Notes under the pieces: model-generated
What the model saw: the letters and a program-made list of their open reading frames with translations, nothing else
What the model was told of the DNA's origin: nothing
Database searches by the model: none
In this document: positions 1-7,603 of the stretch, piece after piece
How positions within the stretch are numbered: the first letter of the stretch is position 1
Layout: each line of letters opens with the position of its first letter
Position numbers and translations under genes: made by a program
DNA from: Syntrophorhabdus sp.
Lineage (GTDB): Bacteria > Desulfobacterota > BSN033 > UBA1163
Direction: 5' to 3'
Length of the DNA: 9,550 nucleotides
Assembly (NCBI GenBank): GCA_020724025.1
Contig: DYHU01000069.1
Coordinates: 4,743 to 14,292, forward strand

Positions 1-138
1 GCACCTCTTACACCATATATCACAGTAGGCGCTTTCATCGCGAGTATGATGATGCTGAGTGCTTTGATGACAATAATCTATCTGCCAGCCCTGATAACAT
101 TATTGAAGGGCTGGCTGTTTAAAGGAGGTTTGAGATGA
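1..138 (+). CDS. C-terminal end of an MMPL/RND-type membrane transporter (5' end outside window)
   Basis: An open frame runs from base 1 to a TGA at 136-138, giving 45 residues with no start inside the window. The visible part is one long hydrophobic segment, beginning APLTPYITVGAFIASM and followed by the run LMTIIYLPALITLL. It ends in a short basic cytoplasmic tail (KGWLFKGGLR). This pattern is typical of the last transmembrane helix of RND-superfamily exporters of the MMPL type. The assignment is supported by context: the next genes encode a LolA-like periplasmic protein and an outer-membrane barrel, which commonly accompany MMPL proteins. The stop overlaps the next start as ATGA, so the genes are probably translationally coupled. 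With so little protein visible, the family is likely rather than proven, and the substrate is unknown. Confidence 0.7.
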   Translation, partial: APLTPYITVGAFIASMMMLSALMTIIYLPALITLLKGWLFKGGLR

Positions 139-944
139 TACGGTATTTGTTTGCTTTACTTGTAATGATCATTCCCCTGAATGCGTCTGCCCTTACAGCA
201 AACGATATTATGGGGAAATCCCAGGCGGCCTTTCTTTATCCTGCCAAGGATTTTAAGGCACGTATTGTAATGAAGCTTATCAGCAAAGAAGGAAAAGAAC
301 GAGTAAGAGAATTAACCATGTTGAGGAAAAATTACGGTGAGGCAGGAGGCGATCAGAAATATTTCATCTACTTCTTTCAGCCTGCTGATGTGAGGGATAT
401 GACATTCATGGTTTACAAGTATCCTGCAAAAGACGATGATCGATGGCTTTTTGTGCCTGCTATCGATCTTGTTCGTCGCATCGCCGCACGTGATGCGCGG
501 TCGAGTTTTGTGGGTTCGGACTTCACCTATGAAGACGTATCTGGCCGCGATATCCCTGCAGATACACACACCCTGCTACGTGAGGAAAAGCTCGGGGAGA
601 GGGACTGCTACGTCGTGGAAAGCATGCCGAAGGAACCCGTTGACTACATAAAACGAACCTCGTGGATCGATAAAACCACCTTTCTCCCCCTTAAGGAGGA
701 ATACTACGATGTACAAAAGGAACTAACACGGGTGTTTACGGCCGACAAGATCGAAGAGTTCGCAACGGCAGAGGGCGGGGAGCGGAAGGTTTTCCCCACG
801 GTGACCAAGCGAACCATGAAAAACCTGAAGGCAGGGCATCGAACAGAGGTGACATTTACCTCGGTTTCATATAACGTCGGCCTCCCCGACGACATCTTTA
901 CAGAACGGTATCTACGAAAACCTCCTGAGAGGTGGATTAAATGA
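135..944 (+). CDS. Periplasmic LolA-like outer membrane lipoprotein-sorting protein
   Basis: This is a 269-residue protein with an N-terminal signal peptide (MIRYLFALLVMIIPLNASA, likely cut before LTAND). The mature part resembles the LolA-like 'outer membrane lipoprotein-sorting' family (COG2834-type). These are periplasmic half-barrel proteins that can shelter a hydrophobic ligand between membranes. Family-like phrases include YFFQPADVRDMTFMVYKY, DDDRWLFVPAIDLVRRI, FVGSDFTYEDVSGRD and TSWIDKTTFLPLKEEYYD. The ATG at 135 is supported by AAAGGAGG at 121-128, six bases upstream. The start overlaps the preceding transporter stop, and the gene's own stop overlaps the next start, again as ATGA. 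The gene context suggests it carries a substrate from the MMPL-type transporter to the barrel. The ligand cannot be read from sequence, and it is probably not the housekeeping LolA of the Lol system. Confidence 0.85.
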   Translation: MIRYLFALLVMIIPLNASALTANDIMGKSQAAFLYPAKDFKARIVMKLISKEGKERVRELTMLRKNYGEAGGDQKYFIYFFQPADVRDMTFMVYKYPAKDDDRWLFVPAIDLVRRIAARDARSSFVGSDFTYEDVSGRDIPADTHTLLREEKLGERDCYVVESMPKEPVDYIKRTSWIDKTTFLPLKEEYYDVQKELTRVFTADKIEEFATAEGGERKVFPTVTKRTMKNLKAGHRTEVTFTSVSYNVGLPDDIFTERYLRKPPERWIK

Positions 945-2302
945 GGAGATTTGTTTCCAGAGGCATCGTCATCCTTGGGATTTTCCTCCTGGTTCTAATT
1001 AATAATACCCGTCCGGCCAGTGCCCAAGTGGAGGCGGGTAAAGAACAGGGTGGTAACGAAACACAGGTGAAACCCTCTTCCGAAGGAACTTCAAAGAATT
1101 GGAAATCATTCCTGGAGATGCTTCCATTCGAATTCCATGGATTCTGGGATGCTCGTGGGGGTCTTCGGACACAGGATGATCCACATGAATCCAAAACTGC
1201 GACCTTGGGGGAAACACGGCTTCAACTAAACCTTTCTAAAGTCCTGGATTGGGCAAAGTTTAGAATTAAGAGCGATTTCCTATACGATGGTGTGGTGGAA
1301 GGGGCAAACGTTGATCTTCGGGAAGCGAACGCCCTCTTCACCCCTTTCGAGTTCATGGATCTGAAGGTCGGAAGGCAGATACTGACATGGGGAACGGGAG
1401 ATTATATCTTTATTAACGATCTATTCCCCAAAGATTATAACTCTTTCTTCATCGGACGCGCCGATGAGTACCTGAAGGCACCTTCAGATGCCTTGAAAGC
1501 GGGCCTTTACACAAAGGTCCTCAACCTCGATTTTATCTACACCCCGCGATTCAATCCGGACCGATTCATTGACGGAGAACGGCTTTCCTATTTCAATCCC
1601 CAATTGGGTCGATTGGCCGGCGAAGACGCAGAGATTCACCCACGCAAGCGTAATGAGTGGTTTGATGATTCCGAAATCGCATTCCGCTTATACCGTGACA
1701 TCGAAGGTTATGATCTGGCTCTGTATGGCTATAATGGGCTCTGGAAGAGCCCAATGGGATTTGACCCTCAAGAGGGAAAAGCGACTTTTCCTCGCCTTTC
1801 CGTATACGGCTTAAGTGCCCGGGGAAAGGTCTGGAAGGGAATTGGAAATATTGAGATGGGATACTACGACTCGCGAGATGACCGAAGTGGAAAGGACCCT
1901 TTCGTGCCGAATAGTCAGTTTCGGTTTTTGACAGGATATGAGCAAGAATTGGCCAAAGACTTTAATATGGGAGTGCAATATTATCTGGAGCAGATAATAC
2001 ACCATGGTGCCTATAAGCGTACCCTTCCCCAAGGCAGTCAAGCCGCGGACGAGTACCGGCATCTGATAACTCTCCGGTTAACAAAGCTCCTCATGTACCA
2101 AAACCTTAGACTTTCGCTGTTCATATTCTATTCGCCTTCGGATCAGGATGTTTACATGAGGCCCAATATTCACTATAAAATGACCGACCACTGGTCTGCC
2201 GAAGCGGGTGCAAACATCTTCTTCGGTGAGAAAGACCATACTTTTTTCGGACAGTTTAAAGATAATACCAACGTCTATTTAGGTATACGTCGGAGTTTTT
2301 GA
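941..2302 (+). CDS. Outer-membrane beta-barrel protein, DUF1302-like
   Basis: This is a 453-residue protein with a cleavable signal peptide: a basic MRRFVSRG, a hydrophobic core, and a likely cut after PASA near residue 28. About 30 polar residues follow, then alternating hydrophobic/polar stretches rich in Tyr, Trp and Phe, as in a beta-barrel. The segment LKVGRQILTWGTGDYIFIND, followed by a DLFPKDYNSFF-like phrase, recalls the DUF1302/alginate-export-like barrel group. The protein ends IRRSF; a terminal Phe is the usual signal for the BAM assembly machinery. A GAGGTG sequence at 929-934 serves as ribosome binding site, and the ATG at 941 overlaps the upstream stop. It is the last gene of the MMPL/LolA-like set, so it probably forms the outer-membrane part of that pathway. 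Substrate and pore function are unknown; the exact family call is from memory of motifs. Confidence 0.75.
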   Translation: MRRFVSRGIVILGIFLLVLINNTRPASAQVEAGKEQGGNETQVKPSSEGTSKNWKSFLEMLPFEFHGFWDARGGLRTQDDPHESKTATLGETRLQLNLSKVLDWAKFRIKSDFLYDGVVEGANVDLREANALFTPFEFMDLKVGRQILTWGTGDYIFINDLFPKDYNSFFIGRADEYLKAPSDALKAGLYTKVLNLDFIYTPRFNPDRFIDGERLSYFNPQLGRLAGEDAEIHPRKRNEWFDDSEIAFRLYRDIEGYDLALYGYNGLWKSPMGFDPQEGKATFPRLSVYGLSARGKVWKGIGNIEMGYYDSRDDRSGKDPFVPNSQFRFLTGYEQELAKDFNMGVQYYLEQIIHHGAYKRTLPQGSQAADEYRHLITLRLTKLLMYQNLRLSLFIFYSPSDQDVYMRPNIHYKMTDHWSAEAGANIFFGEKDHTFFGQFKDNTNVYLGIRRSF

Positions 2303-2333
2303 AAACTGTACTTCAAAGTTACCAAAATGATAA

Positions 2334-2642
2334 GTGCTGCCAAATATGATTCATGGTATAATTTTTCTTAGGAAGGGCTTGCTTCGAAAGGGAAGAAGGG
2401 CACTACTCATGGAGAGTATGGTTTTTAAAGGTCCCGAAAGGGTCTTCGAAGTAGGATGTGGTACTGGACGCTTCCTTTTTTCTGTGATGAAAAAGTCCTC
2501 CAATGTCATTGGAATAGATCGGGACTTCTTCTTTCTCCAGTTTGCAAAGCAAAGAGGAGAGGAGTTGGGTCTTGATTTAAAAAAATCGAGTGAAAAATTA
2601 AAAAATTATGGTCAGGGAACAGGATGCCCATTGAATACTTAA
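2334..2642 (+). pseudogene. Truncated class I SAM-dependent methyltransferase fragment
   Basis: The open frame gives at most 102 residues from a GTG at 2334, or 98 from an ATG at 2346. It contains methyltransferase motif I, VFEVGCGTGRFLFSV, which binds S-adenosylmethionine. Next comes a motif II-like acidic turn, VIGIDRDFFFLQFAKQR. Intact enzymes of this fold are usually about 200 residues or more and also need the later strands and the substrate-binding part, which are absent. After residue ~80 the protein becomes Lys/Gln-rich and the DNA turns AT-rich. The frame one base on (about 2619-2679) reads as a protein-like phrase, RMPIEYLIFPHIPPNP, which may be a remnant displaced by an indel. No good ribosome binding site precedes either start. 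I read this as a decayed or truncated gene; a short functional protein is less likely. Confidence 0.55.
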
Positions 2643-2706
2643 TCTTCCCTCATATTCCTCCAAACCCTATAAAATCATAGAACACTTACAAAATCTGAAA
2701 AAAAGG

Positions 2707-2739
2707 TTGACAGATTCTTTTGAATTTGTTATTTATAAT
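2707..2739 (+). promoter_or_regulatory. Probable sigma-70-type promoter for the B12 operon
   Basis: A perfect -35 hexamer TTGACA lies at 2707-2712 in AT-rich DNA. Two -10 candidates follow: TATTTA at 2730-2735 with the ideal 17-base spacing but only three consensus positions, and a perfect TATAAT at 2734-2739 with an over-long 21-base spacing. Either would start transcription a few bases before the riboswitch P1 helix at 2755. Its position fits a promoter for the riboswitch and the downstream cobalamin genes. Which -10 is used cannot be decided from sequence. Confidence 0.6.
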
Positions 2740-2754
2740 TTGATTTAAATTTCG

Positions 2755-2941
2755 ATATCTAGGTGTAGGGAACCCCGTGACCTCATTCCGATGGGGAAGT
2801 CGGGGACGGACCCGCCGCTGTATTCGGGGACGAAACTTGCATTAAGCCACTGCCCTGAGCTCTGAGTTTATTGAAGGGCCGAAGGGTGGGAAGGCGCAAG
2901 GAGTAGGATGATCCGGGAGTCAGAAAACCTGGCCTGGATAT
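2755..2941 (+). promoter_or_regulatory. Cobalamin (B12) riboswitch aptamer
   Basis: Several conserved cobalamin-riboswitch blocks occur in the right order. They are AGGGAACCCCGTGA at 2767-2780, CGGACCCGCCGCTGTA at 2807-2822, AGCCACTG at 2845-2852, GGGAAGGC at 2888-2895, and the B12 box AGTCAGAAAACCTGGCC at 2918-2934. The ends close into a 9-bp P1 helix, 2755-2763 with 2933-2941, containing one G-U pair. An internal arm pairs CCCCG (2773-2777) with CGGGG (2801-2805), and another pairs GCCCT (2852-2856) with AGGGC (2875-2879). It precedes cobalamin biosynthesis genes, so ligand binding should lower their expression. The aptamer is followed by an intrinsic terminator, which suggests control by premature termination. 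Confidence 0.95.
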
Positions 2942-2942
2942 T

Positions 2943-2978
2943 CTTCACGAAGAAGTCTTCGAGGATAAGACTGTGAAG
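2943..2978 (+). promoter_or_regulatory. Linker hairpin between riboswitch aptamer and terminator
   Basis: CTTCAC (2943-2948) pairs with GTGAAG (2973-2978), and AGTCTT (2954-2959) stacks inside with AAGACT (2967-2972), leaving a GAAGA bulge on the left. Part of the right arm, GAAG at 2975-2978, can instead pair with CTTC at 3004-3007 inside the terminator. CGGG at 2987-2990 could likewise pair with CCCG at 2998-3001. The hairpin may therefore be part of the switch between terminator and antiterminator. The pairings are seen directly; the switching role is inferred. Confidence 0.45.
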
Positions 2979-2993
2979 GGTGCAAGCGGGTAA

Positions 2994-3032
2994 AATCCCC
3001 GGTCTTCAGTCCGAAGGCTGGGGATTTTTTTT
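2994..3032 (+). terminator. Intrinsic terminator of the cobalamin riboswitch
   Basis: The stem pairs 2994-3007 (AATCCCCGGTCTTC) with 3013-3026 (GAAGGCTGGGGATT). It has 14 base pairs including two G-U pairs, a 5-base loop AGTCC, and a run of eight T from 3025 to 3032. It sits 53 bases after the P1 helix and ends 23 bases before the cobD-cobQ start. Its position makes it the expression platform of the riboswitch: with B12 present it should form and stop transcription before the operon. Confidence 0.93.
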
Positions 3033-3055
3033 GGCTTACCATAGGGTATTTGAGC

Positions 3056-5632
3056 ATGATAAATTATGAGCATGGTGGAAATCTAAGGAAGTTGGCCGAA
3101 GACACGGGCCGGCCTCCGAAGGACCTTTTGGACTTTTCAGCGAATATCAATCCCTTGGGTCCTCCGGAATGGCTTCGTCCATTGATCAGTTCGATGGTGA
3201 GCTCTCTTGTCCACTATCCTGATCCGGATTGCTCTTCCCTTAAAAGGACCATTGCCACCCATTTTGGGGTGAGCGAAGAAGAGGTTCTGGTGGGAAATGG
3301 ATCGACCGAGATCATCTATCTACTCCCCCAGGCATTGTCCCTAACTCGGGCAATTATTCCAGTTCCTTCGTATTTCGATTATGTCAGGGCAGTAGAACTG
3401 GCAGGAATGTCCGTCGAAAAGATCTTTCTGAAAGAGGAGGAAGGCTTCGAACTTAATTTGACTCTCCTTGATTCAAAACTTTTGCGCAATGAACTGGTTT
3501 TCATAGGACAGCCCAATAACCCTACTGGGTTATTGTTTGGTACTGCGGGCTTACGAATCTTGGCCTCGAGACACCCTTCCACCATTTTTGTGGTGGATGA
3601 AGTCTTTGCTGACTTCGTCGAAGATATTGATCGTTTGACCCATAACCGGCCTCCAAATGTCATCGTCCTTTATTCATTTACCAAGTTCTATGCGATTCCA
3701 GGCCTGAGATTAGGCTGGGCGATTGCTGTCCCGGAAATTATCCAGAGGTTAAGAAAGATAATGCCTCCATGGTCGGTCAATACCATTGCCCATGCAGTAG
3801 GTGAAAAGGCTTTACAGGATCATTCCTATGCCTTACAAACTAGGGCGCTTGTTCGAGAACAGCGAGAGTTCTTATTGAAGGAACTGGAATCCACCCCTGG
3901 CCTGACCGTGTATCCTGGAAAAGCTAATTTCTTGCTTGTTCGCATTGATCACAGAAATATTGATGCGCCAATCCTTGCACGGCAAATGCTCTCATCCGGA
4001 ATTGCAATACGGGTGTGTGATAATTTTGAGGGTTTGGACGCAAGGTTTTTTCGTGTTGCGGTGAGGACCGAGGAAGAAAACTTACAACTTTTGGATTCTC
4101 TGAAGAAGGCTTTGGGCGTTTCCGTGAAACTTACAAGGTCTCGTAAAAAGACGCCGGCAATCATGTTTCAGGGGACAAGCTCCAATGCCGGCAAGAGTGT
4201 ACTGGCCGCAGCCATGTGCCGAATCCTTCTACAAGACGGTTATCGGGTTGCACCTTTTAAATCCCAGAACATGTCTTTGAATTCCTATGTTACTCGGGAG
4301 GGTGGCGAAATGGGCAGGGCTCAGGTTGTTCAGGCCCAGGCCTGCCGTATTGACCCTGATGTGCGTATGAACCCTATCCTCCTCAAACCTAATGACGACA
4401 CTGGATGCCAAATCATTGTGTGGGGTCAACCCATCGGCAACATGAATGTAATGGAATATATCCAGTATAAGCCCAAAGCATTTGAGGCGGTCAAGAAGGC
4501 TTTTGATTCTCTGGCCAGGGAGTATGACGTGATTGTGTTGGAAGGAGCCGGCAGTCCGGCAGAAGTCAATCTGAAACACCATGATATTGTTAACATGAAG
4601 ATGGCTGCCTACGCAGGTGCTCCGGTACTTCTGATCGGGGATATCGACCGCGGTGGCGTCTTTGCCTCTTTTATGGGGACCTTGGAAATATTGGCCGAGT
4701 GGGAACGGAAACTTTTAGCTGGTTTTATTATCAATCGCTTCCGTGGGAGGAAGAATCTCCTTAGCCATGCGATGGAATATACCCAGTATCATACTGGCCT
4801 CCCTTTCTTTGGGGTGGTACCGTATCTACATGATCTTGGGTTACCAGAGGAAGACTCTGTTGGATTCAAGAGTAGCGCTTTCGATGACGCACCTCTCCAA
4901 GGAGAGGGCGTAGAGATTGCGGTCATTGATCTTCCACACATATCCAATTTTACCGATTTCGATCCTCTAAGGATCGAACCAGATGTCTATTTGCGCATTG
5001 TGCGTTCGCCAAAGGATCTCAACCATCCGGATGCCGTCATTCTGCCGGGAAGCAAGAACGTTGTGGCTGATCTGAAACATCTCCGTCAAACCGGCCTGGA
5101 AGAAAAAATCCTCTCTCTTGCTACCGATGGCAACACCGAATTGATAGGTCTTTGCGGTGGCTTCCAGATTCTGGGACGGAAGATCGGCGATCCTTATGGA
5201 ATTGAGTCTCCCGAGGAAACGATTCATGGATTCGGTCTTCTCCCCCTTAGCACCGTTATGGCCCGTCAGAAGACTCTGATCCGCGCAGAAGCTATCCACC
5301 TGCCTTCAGGATTAAAGGTTCGAGGGTACGAAATCCATCATGGTCAGACAGAGGCGAATCCTCTCATCCCCCTTGTCCTTCGAGAAGATGGGACGGTGAT
5401 CGGGGCAAGATCGGAGAACGGTCGAATCTGGGGAACCTATCTCCACGGGATCTTCGATGCCGACGAGTTCCGACGATGGTTTATTGACCGGTTACGGGTT
5501 CGACGTAATCTTCCTGCTATTGGGAAGGTCTGTGCAGTCTACGATTTGGAACCCGCCTTAGAACGATTGGCAGAGGTGGTCCGAAGAAGCTTGAAGATTG
5601 ACGGAATCTACAGATTGATGGGTCTGAGGTGA
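3056..5632 (+). CDS. cobD-cobQ: Fused threonine-phosphate decarboxylase (CobD) and cobyric acid synthase (CobQ/CbiP)
   Basis: A single uninterrupted frame encodes 858 residues with two complete B12 enzymes. Residues ~1-353 are CobD, a PLP-dependent aminotransferase-fold enzyme that turns L-threonine phosphate into (R)-1-amino-2-propanol phosphate. The HGGN and DFSANINPLGPP openings, GQPNNPTG (~151-158) and the PLP-binding lysine K210 in SFTKFYAIPGLRLG are all present. After a short basic linker (~354-366), residues ~367-858 are CobQ, which amidates cobyrinate a,c-diamide at four sites with glutamine and ATP. GTSSNAGKS (~373-381) is the ATP-binding loop, KSQNMSLNSY follows it, and the glutaminase part has nucleophile C700 (LCGGFQ) and H797 (YLHG). 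Both halves have normal length, so this is a true fusion. ATG 3056 is preferred because AGGG (3043-3046) is 9 bases upstream; an in-frame TTG at 3050 is too close to it. Confidence 0.95.
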   Translation: MINYEHGGNLRKLAEDTGRPPKDLLDFSANINPLGPPEWLRPLISSMVSSLVHYPDPDCSSLKRTIATHFGVSEEEVLVGNGSTEIIYLLPQALSLTRAIIPVPSYFDYVRAVELAGMSVEKIFLKEEEGFELNLTLLDSKLLRNELVFIGQPNNPTGLLFGTAGLRILASRHPSTIFVVDEVFADFVEDIDRLTHNRPPNVIVLYSFTKFYAIPGLRLGWAIAVPEIIQRLRKIMPPWSVNTIAHAVGEKALQDHSYALQTRALVREQREFLLKELESTPGLTVYPGKANFLLVRIDHRNIDAPILARQMLSSGIAIRVCDNFEGLDARFFRVAVRTEEENLQLLDSLKKALGVSVKLTRSRKKTPAIMFQGTSSNAGKSVLAAAMCRILLQDGYRVAPFKSQNMSLNSYVTREGGEMGRAQVVQAQACRIDPDVRMNPILLKPNDDTGCQIIVWGQPIGNMNVMEYIQYKPKAFEAVKKAFDSLAREYDVIVLEGAGSPAEVNLKHHDIVNMKMAAYAGAPVLLIGDIDRGGVFASFMGTLEILAEWERKLLAGFIINRFRGRKNLLSHAMEYTQYHTGLPFFGVVPYLHDLGLPEEDSVGFKSSAFDDAPLQGEGVEIAVIDLPHISNFTDFDPLRIEPDVYLRIVRSPKDLNHPDAVILPGSKNVVADLKHLRQTGLEEKILSLATDGNTELIGLCGGFQILGRKIGDPYGIESPEETIHGFGLLPLSTVMARQKTLIRAEAIHLPSGLKVRGYEIHHGQTEANPLIPLVLREDGTVIGARSENGRIWGTYLHGIFDADEFRRWFIDRLRVRRNLPAIGKVCAVYDLEPALERLAEVVRRSLKIDGIYRLMGLR

Positions 5633-5687
5633 GGCAGGTGTAGAGCCAAAGGGGTCATACTTCCGATTGGATGAAAGAGAGGAGTTC

Positions 5688-6215
5688 ATGAGTAGAAAGG
5701 GTCGGGTGTTGATTTTTACAGGAGATGGCAAAGGAAAGACAACCGCTGCCCTGGGCATGGCCCTTCGGGCCAGTGGCCATGGGATGCGAATCCTTATATT
5801 ACAATTTATCAAGGCGAATCCATTTATCGGCGAAATCGCTGCCCTTGAGCATCTTCCGAGGGTTGAGATGATTCAAACGGGCCTGGGATTTGTATCTTCG
5901 CCAACGGATCCGGCATTCTCCGACCACTGTCAAGCTGCACAGCAAGCCCTACGGATAGCTTCGGAAGCCATTCGATCAAAGAAATATGACATGATTGTAC
6001 TGGATGAAATATGTACAGCAGTTACCAAGGGATTACTGGATGAGGGTCAAGTGGTTGATCTCCTCTGTGAGAGAAATGAAGTGTCATGTTTGGTGTTGAC
6101 AGGCAGGGGAGCCACGGAGCGGCTTATTTCAAAGGCCGACACCGTCACAGAGATGGGTTGCCTCAAGCATGGGTTACAGGAGGGCTTCGTTGCGCAGAAA
6201 GGGGTTGAATATTGA
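5688..6215 (+). CDS. cobO: Cob(I)yrinic acid a,c-diamide adenosyltransferase (CobO/BtuR family)
   Basis: This 175-residue cytoplasmic enzyme transfers the 5'-deoxyadenosyl group from ATP to the reduced cobalt of the corrin ring. The phosphate-binding loop GDGKGKTT is at residues 12-19, right after the short strand GRVLIFT. The family sequence continues with AALGMALRASGHG, LQFIKA, the acidic YDMIVLDEICTAV strand and VLTGRGA near the C-terminus. The length matches the CobO/BtuR family. The in-frame TTG at 5667 is possible. ATG 5688 is preferred because the purine-rich AGAGAGGAG precedes it and family proteins begin close to the P-loop. It starts 55 bases after cobD-cobQ, and its stop overlaps the TTG start of the next gene. 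It is most likely co-transcribed under the riboswitch. Confidence 0.93.
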   Translation: MSRKGRVLIFTGDGKGKTTAALGMALRASGHGMRILILQFIKANPFIGEIAALEHLPRVEMIQTGLGFVSSPTDPAFSDHCQAAQQALRIASEAIRSKKYDMIVLDEICTAVTKGLLDEGQVVDLLCERNEVSCLVLTGRGATERLISKADTVTEMGCLKHGLQEGFVAQKGVEY

Positions 6216-7603
6216 ATCGGACCATGCCGAGACTTGTGATTGCCGGAACCCACAGTGGAGTGGGAAAGACCTCCCTTTCAGTGGCTCTTGTGGCAGCCCT
6301 TAAAAGAAGGGGTCTTAAAGTTCAGACCTTCAAAGTGGGGCCCGACTTTCTGGATCCCACCTACTTGGCCATGGCCTCAGGAAGGACTTGCTACAACCTC
6401 GATGGCTGGATGAGCGGCAAGGAATATGTGATTGAACTCTTTCACCGGACCACGAGAGATGTGGATATTGCCGTGATCGAAGGGGTGATGGGACTCTTTG
6501 ATGGGGCCGACCCGGCTACCTCTGAGGGAAGTTCAGCTGAAATTGCCCGCTGGCTCGATGCCCCGGTGTTGCTGATCGTGAGCGTCTATGGTTTGGCCCG
6601 AAGCCTTGCAGCAGTCGTGAAAGGTTATGTCGAATTCGAGTCAGGTTTAAGAATTTCGGGCATCATAGCCAATCATGCCGGTTCGGACAATCACAAGAAC
6701 TGGCTCATCCAATCCTTACGCTCCTCTTCGCTGCCGCCTCTATTGGGTGCAATTCCCCGGCAGGCCTTTGCAACTCTGCCCAGACGTCACCTCGGGCTGT
6801 TTACTGCAGATGGCCAGAATCTTTCGCCAAAGGTGCTTCAAGAGATGGCAGATGTTTTGGAAAAACATCTCTCCTTGGATGCCATCCTGAAGATAGCAAG
6901 AAGCGCATCGTTTCTCCCTTCAGCAAAACCTCTCTTGAACATTGAGGCCAACTCGAAACGGGTTACTCTCGGTATAGCCCATGACAGGGCTTTTCACTTC
7001 TACTACCCCGATAATCTTGACAAACTCAAATTACGGGGATGTGATCTCATCCGATTCTCTCCTCTTGAAGATGAAGATTTACCTGAGGGGCTCGATGGTC
7101 TCTACCTGGGAGGTGGATATCCAGAGGAATATGCAGAAACCTTAGCAAATAATCATGAGATGCAAGAGGCCGTTCAGCGGTTTGCTTTGAGAGGCCTGCC
7201 CATTTATGCCGAATGTGGTGGCTTGATGTATCTCACTCAAGGAATTGAGACCCTCGATGGGAAGAAGTATCCGATGGTTGGGCTTTTGCCGGCTTGGTCC
7301 AGGATGCTCGACCGTCTAAAATCTCTTGGATATGTTGAGATCACTCTTAAGGCAAACACGTTGTGGGGAGATAGAGGTGCGGTCTTCAGGGGACATGAAT
7401 TTCACTACTCTGAATTGATTGGGAATCCATCCAGTGACAGTCTCTGGACTTCCGTTTACACCCTCAAACGCCGTCATTCAAACACAACCGCTATGGAAGG
7501 CTTTCAACGGGGTAAGATTCTTGCCAGCTATGTGCACCTCCATTGGGCTTCGCGGCCCGAAGCGATAGAAAACTTGGTTACCCATTGTCGAGAAAAGCCA
7601 TGA
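6212..7603 (+). CDS. cbiA: Cobyrinate a,c-diamide synthase (CbiA/CobB)
   Basis: This 463-residue glutamine- and ATP-dependent enzyme amidates the a and c side chains of cobyrinic acid, before the CobQ steps. The N-terminal ATP-binding domain has GTHSGVGKTS (residues 12-21) and FKVGPDFLDP (40-49), followed by EGVMGLFDG. The C-terminal class I glutaminase domain has LYLGGGYPEEYAETLA, the nucleophile C335 in YAECGGLMYL, and the histidine region YVHLHWAS (H442/H444). Length and domain order are normal. The likely start is TTG 6212, overlapping the cobO stop, with AGAAAGGGG seven bases upstream; ATG 6224 is 19 bases from that site and less well placed. The stop overlaps the cbiC start as ATGA. The choice of the symbol cbiA over cobB follows the presence of an anaerobic-type pathway, which is inferred. 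Confidence 0.95.
   Translation: MNRTMPRLVIAGTHSGVGKTSLSVALVAALKRRGLKVQTFKVGPDFLDPTYLAMASGRTCYNLDGWMSGKEYVIELFHRTTRDVDIAVIEGVMGLFDGADPATSEGSSAEIARWLDAPVLLIVSVYGLARSLAAVVKGYVEFESGLRISGIIANHAGSDNHKNWLIQSLRSSSLPPLLGAIPRQAFATLPRRHLGLFTADGQNLSPKVLQEMADVLEKHLSLDAILKIARSASFLPSAKPLLNIEANSKRVTLGIAHDRAFHFYYPDNLDKLKLRGCDLIRFSPLEDEDLPEGLDGLYLGGGYPEEYAETLANNHEMQEAVQRFALRGLPIYAECGGLMYLTQGIETLDGKKYPMVGLLPAWSRMLDRLKSLGYVEITLKANTLWGDRGAVFRGHEFHYSELIGNPSSDSLWTSVYTLKRRHSNTTAMEGFQRGKILASYVHLHWASRPEAIENLVTHCREKP

Noticed and set aside
2294..2307. AGTTTT/AAAACT inverted repeat at the end of the barrel gene as a terminator
   Set aside because: The loop would be only two bases, the stem is AT-only apart from one pair, and no T-run follows on the + strand.
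4229..4582. 117-codon open frame on the minus strand inside the CobQ domain
   Set aside because: It lies wholly opposite a strongly conserved cobyric acid synthase sequence, has no family-like motif and is best explained as a shadow frame.
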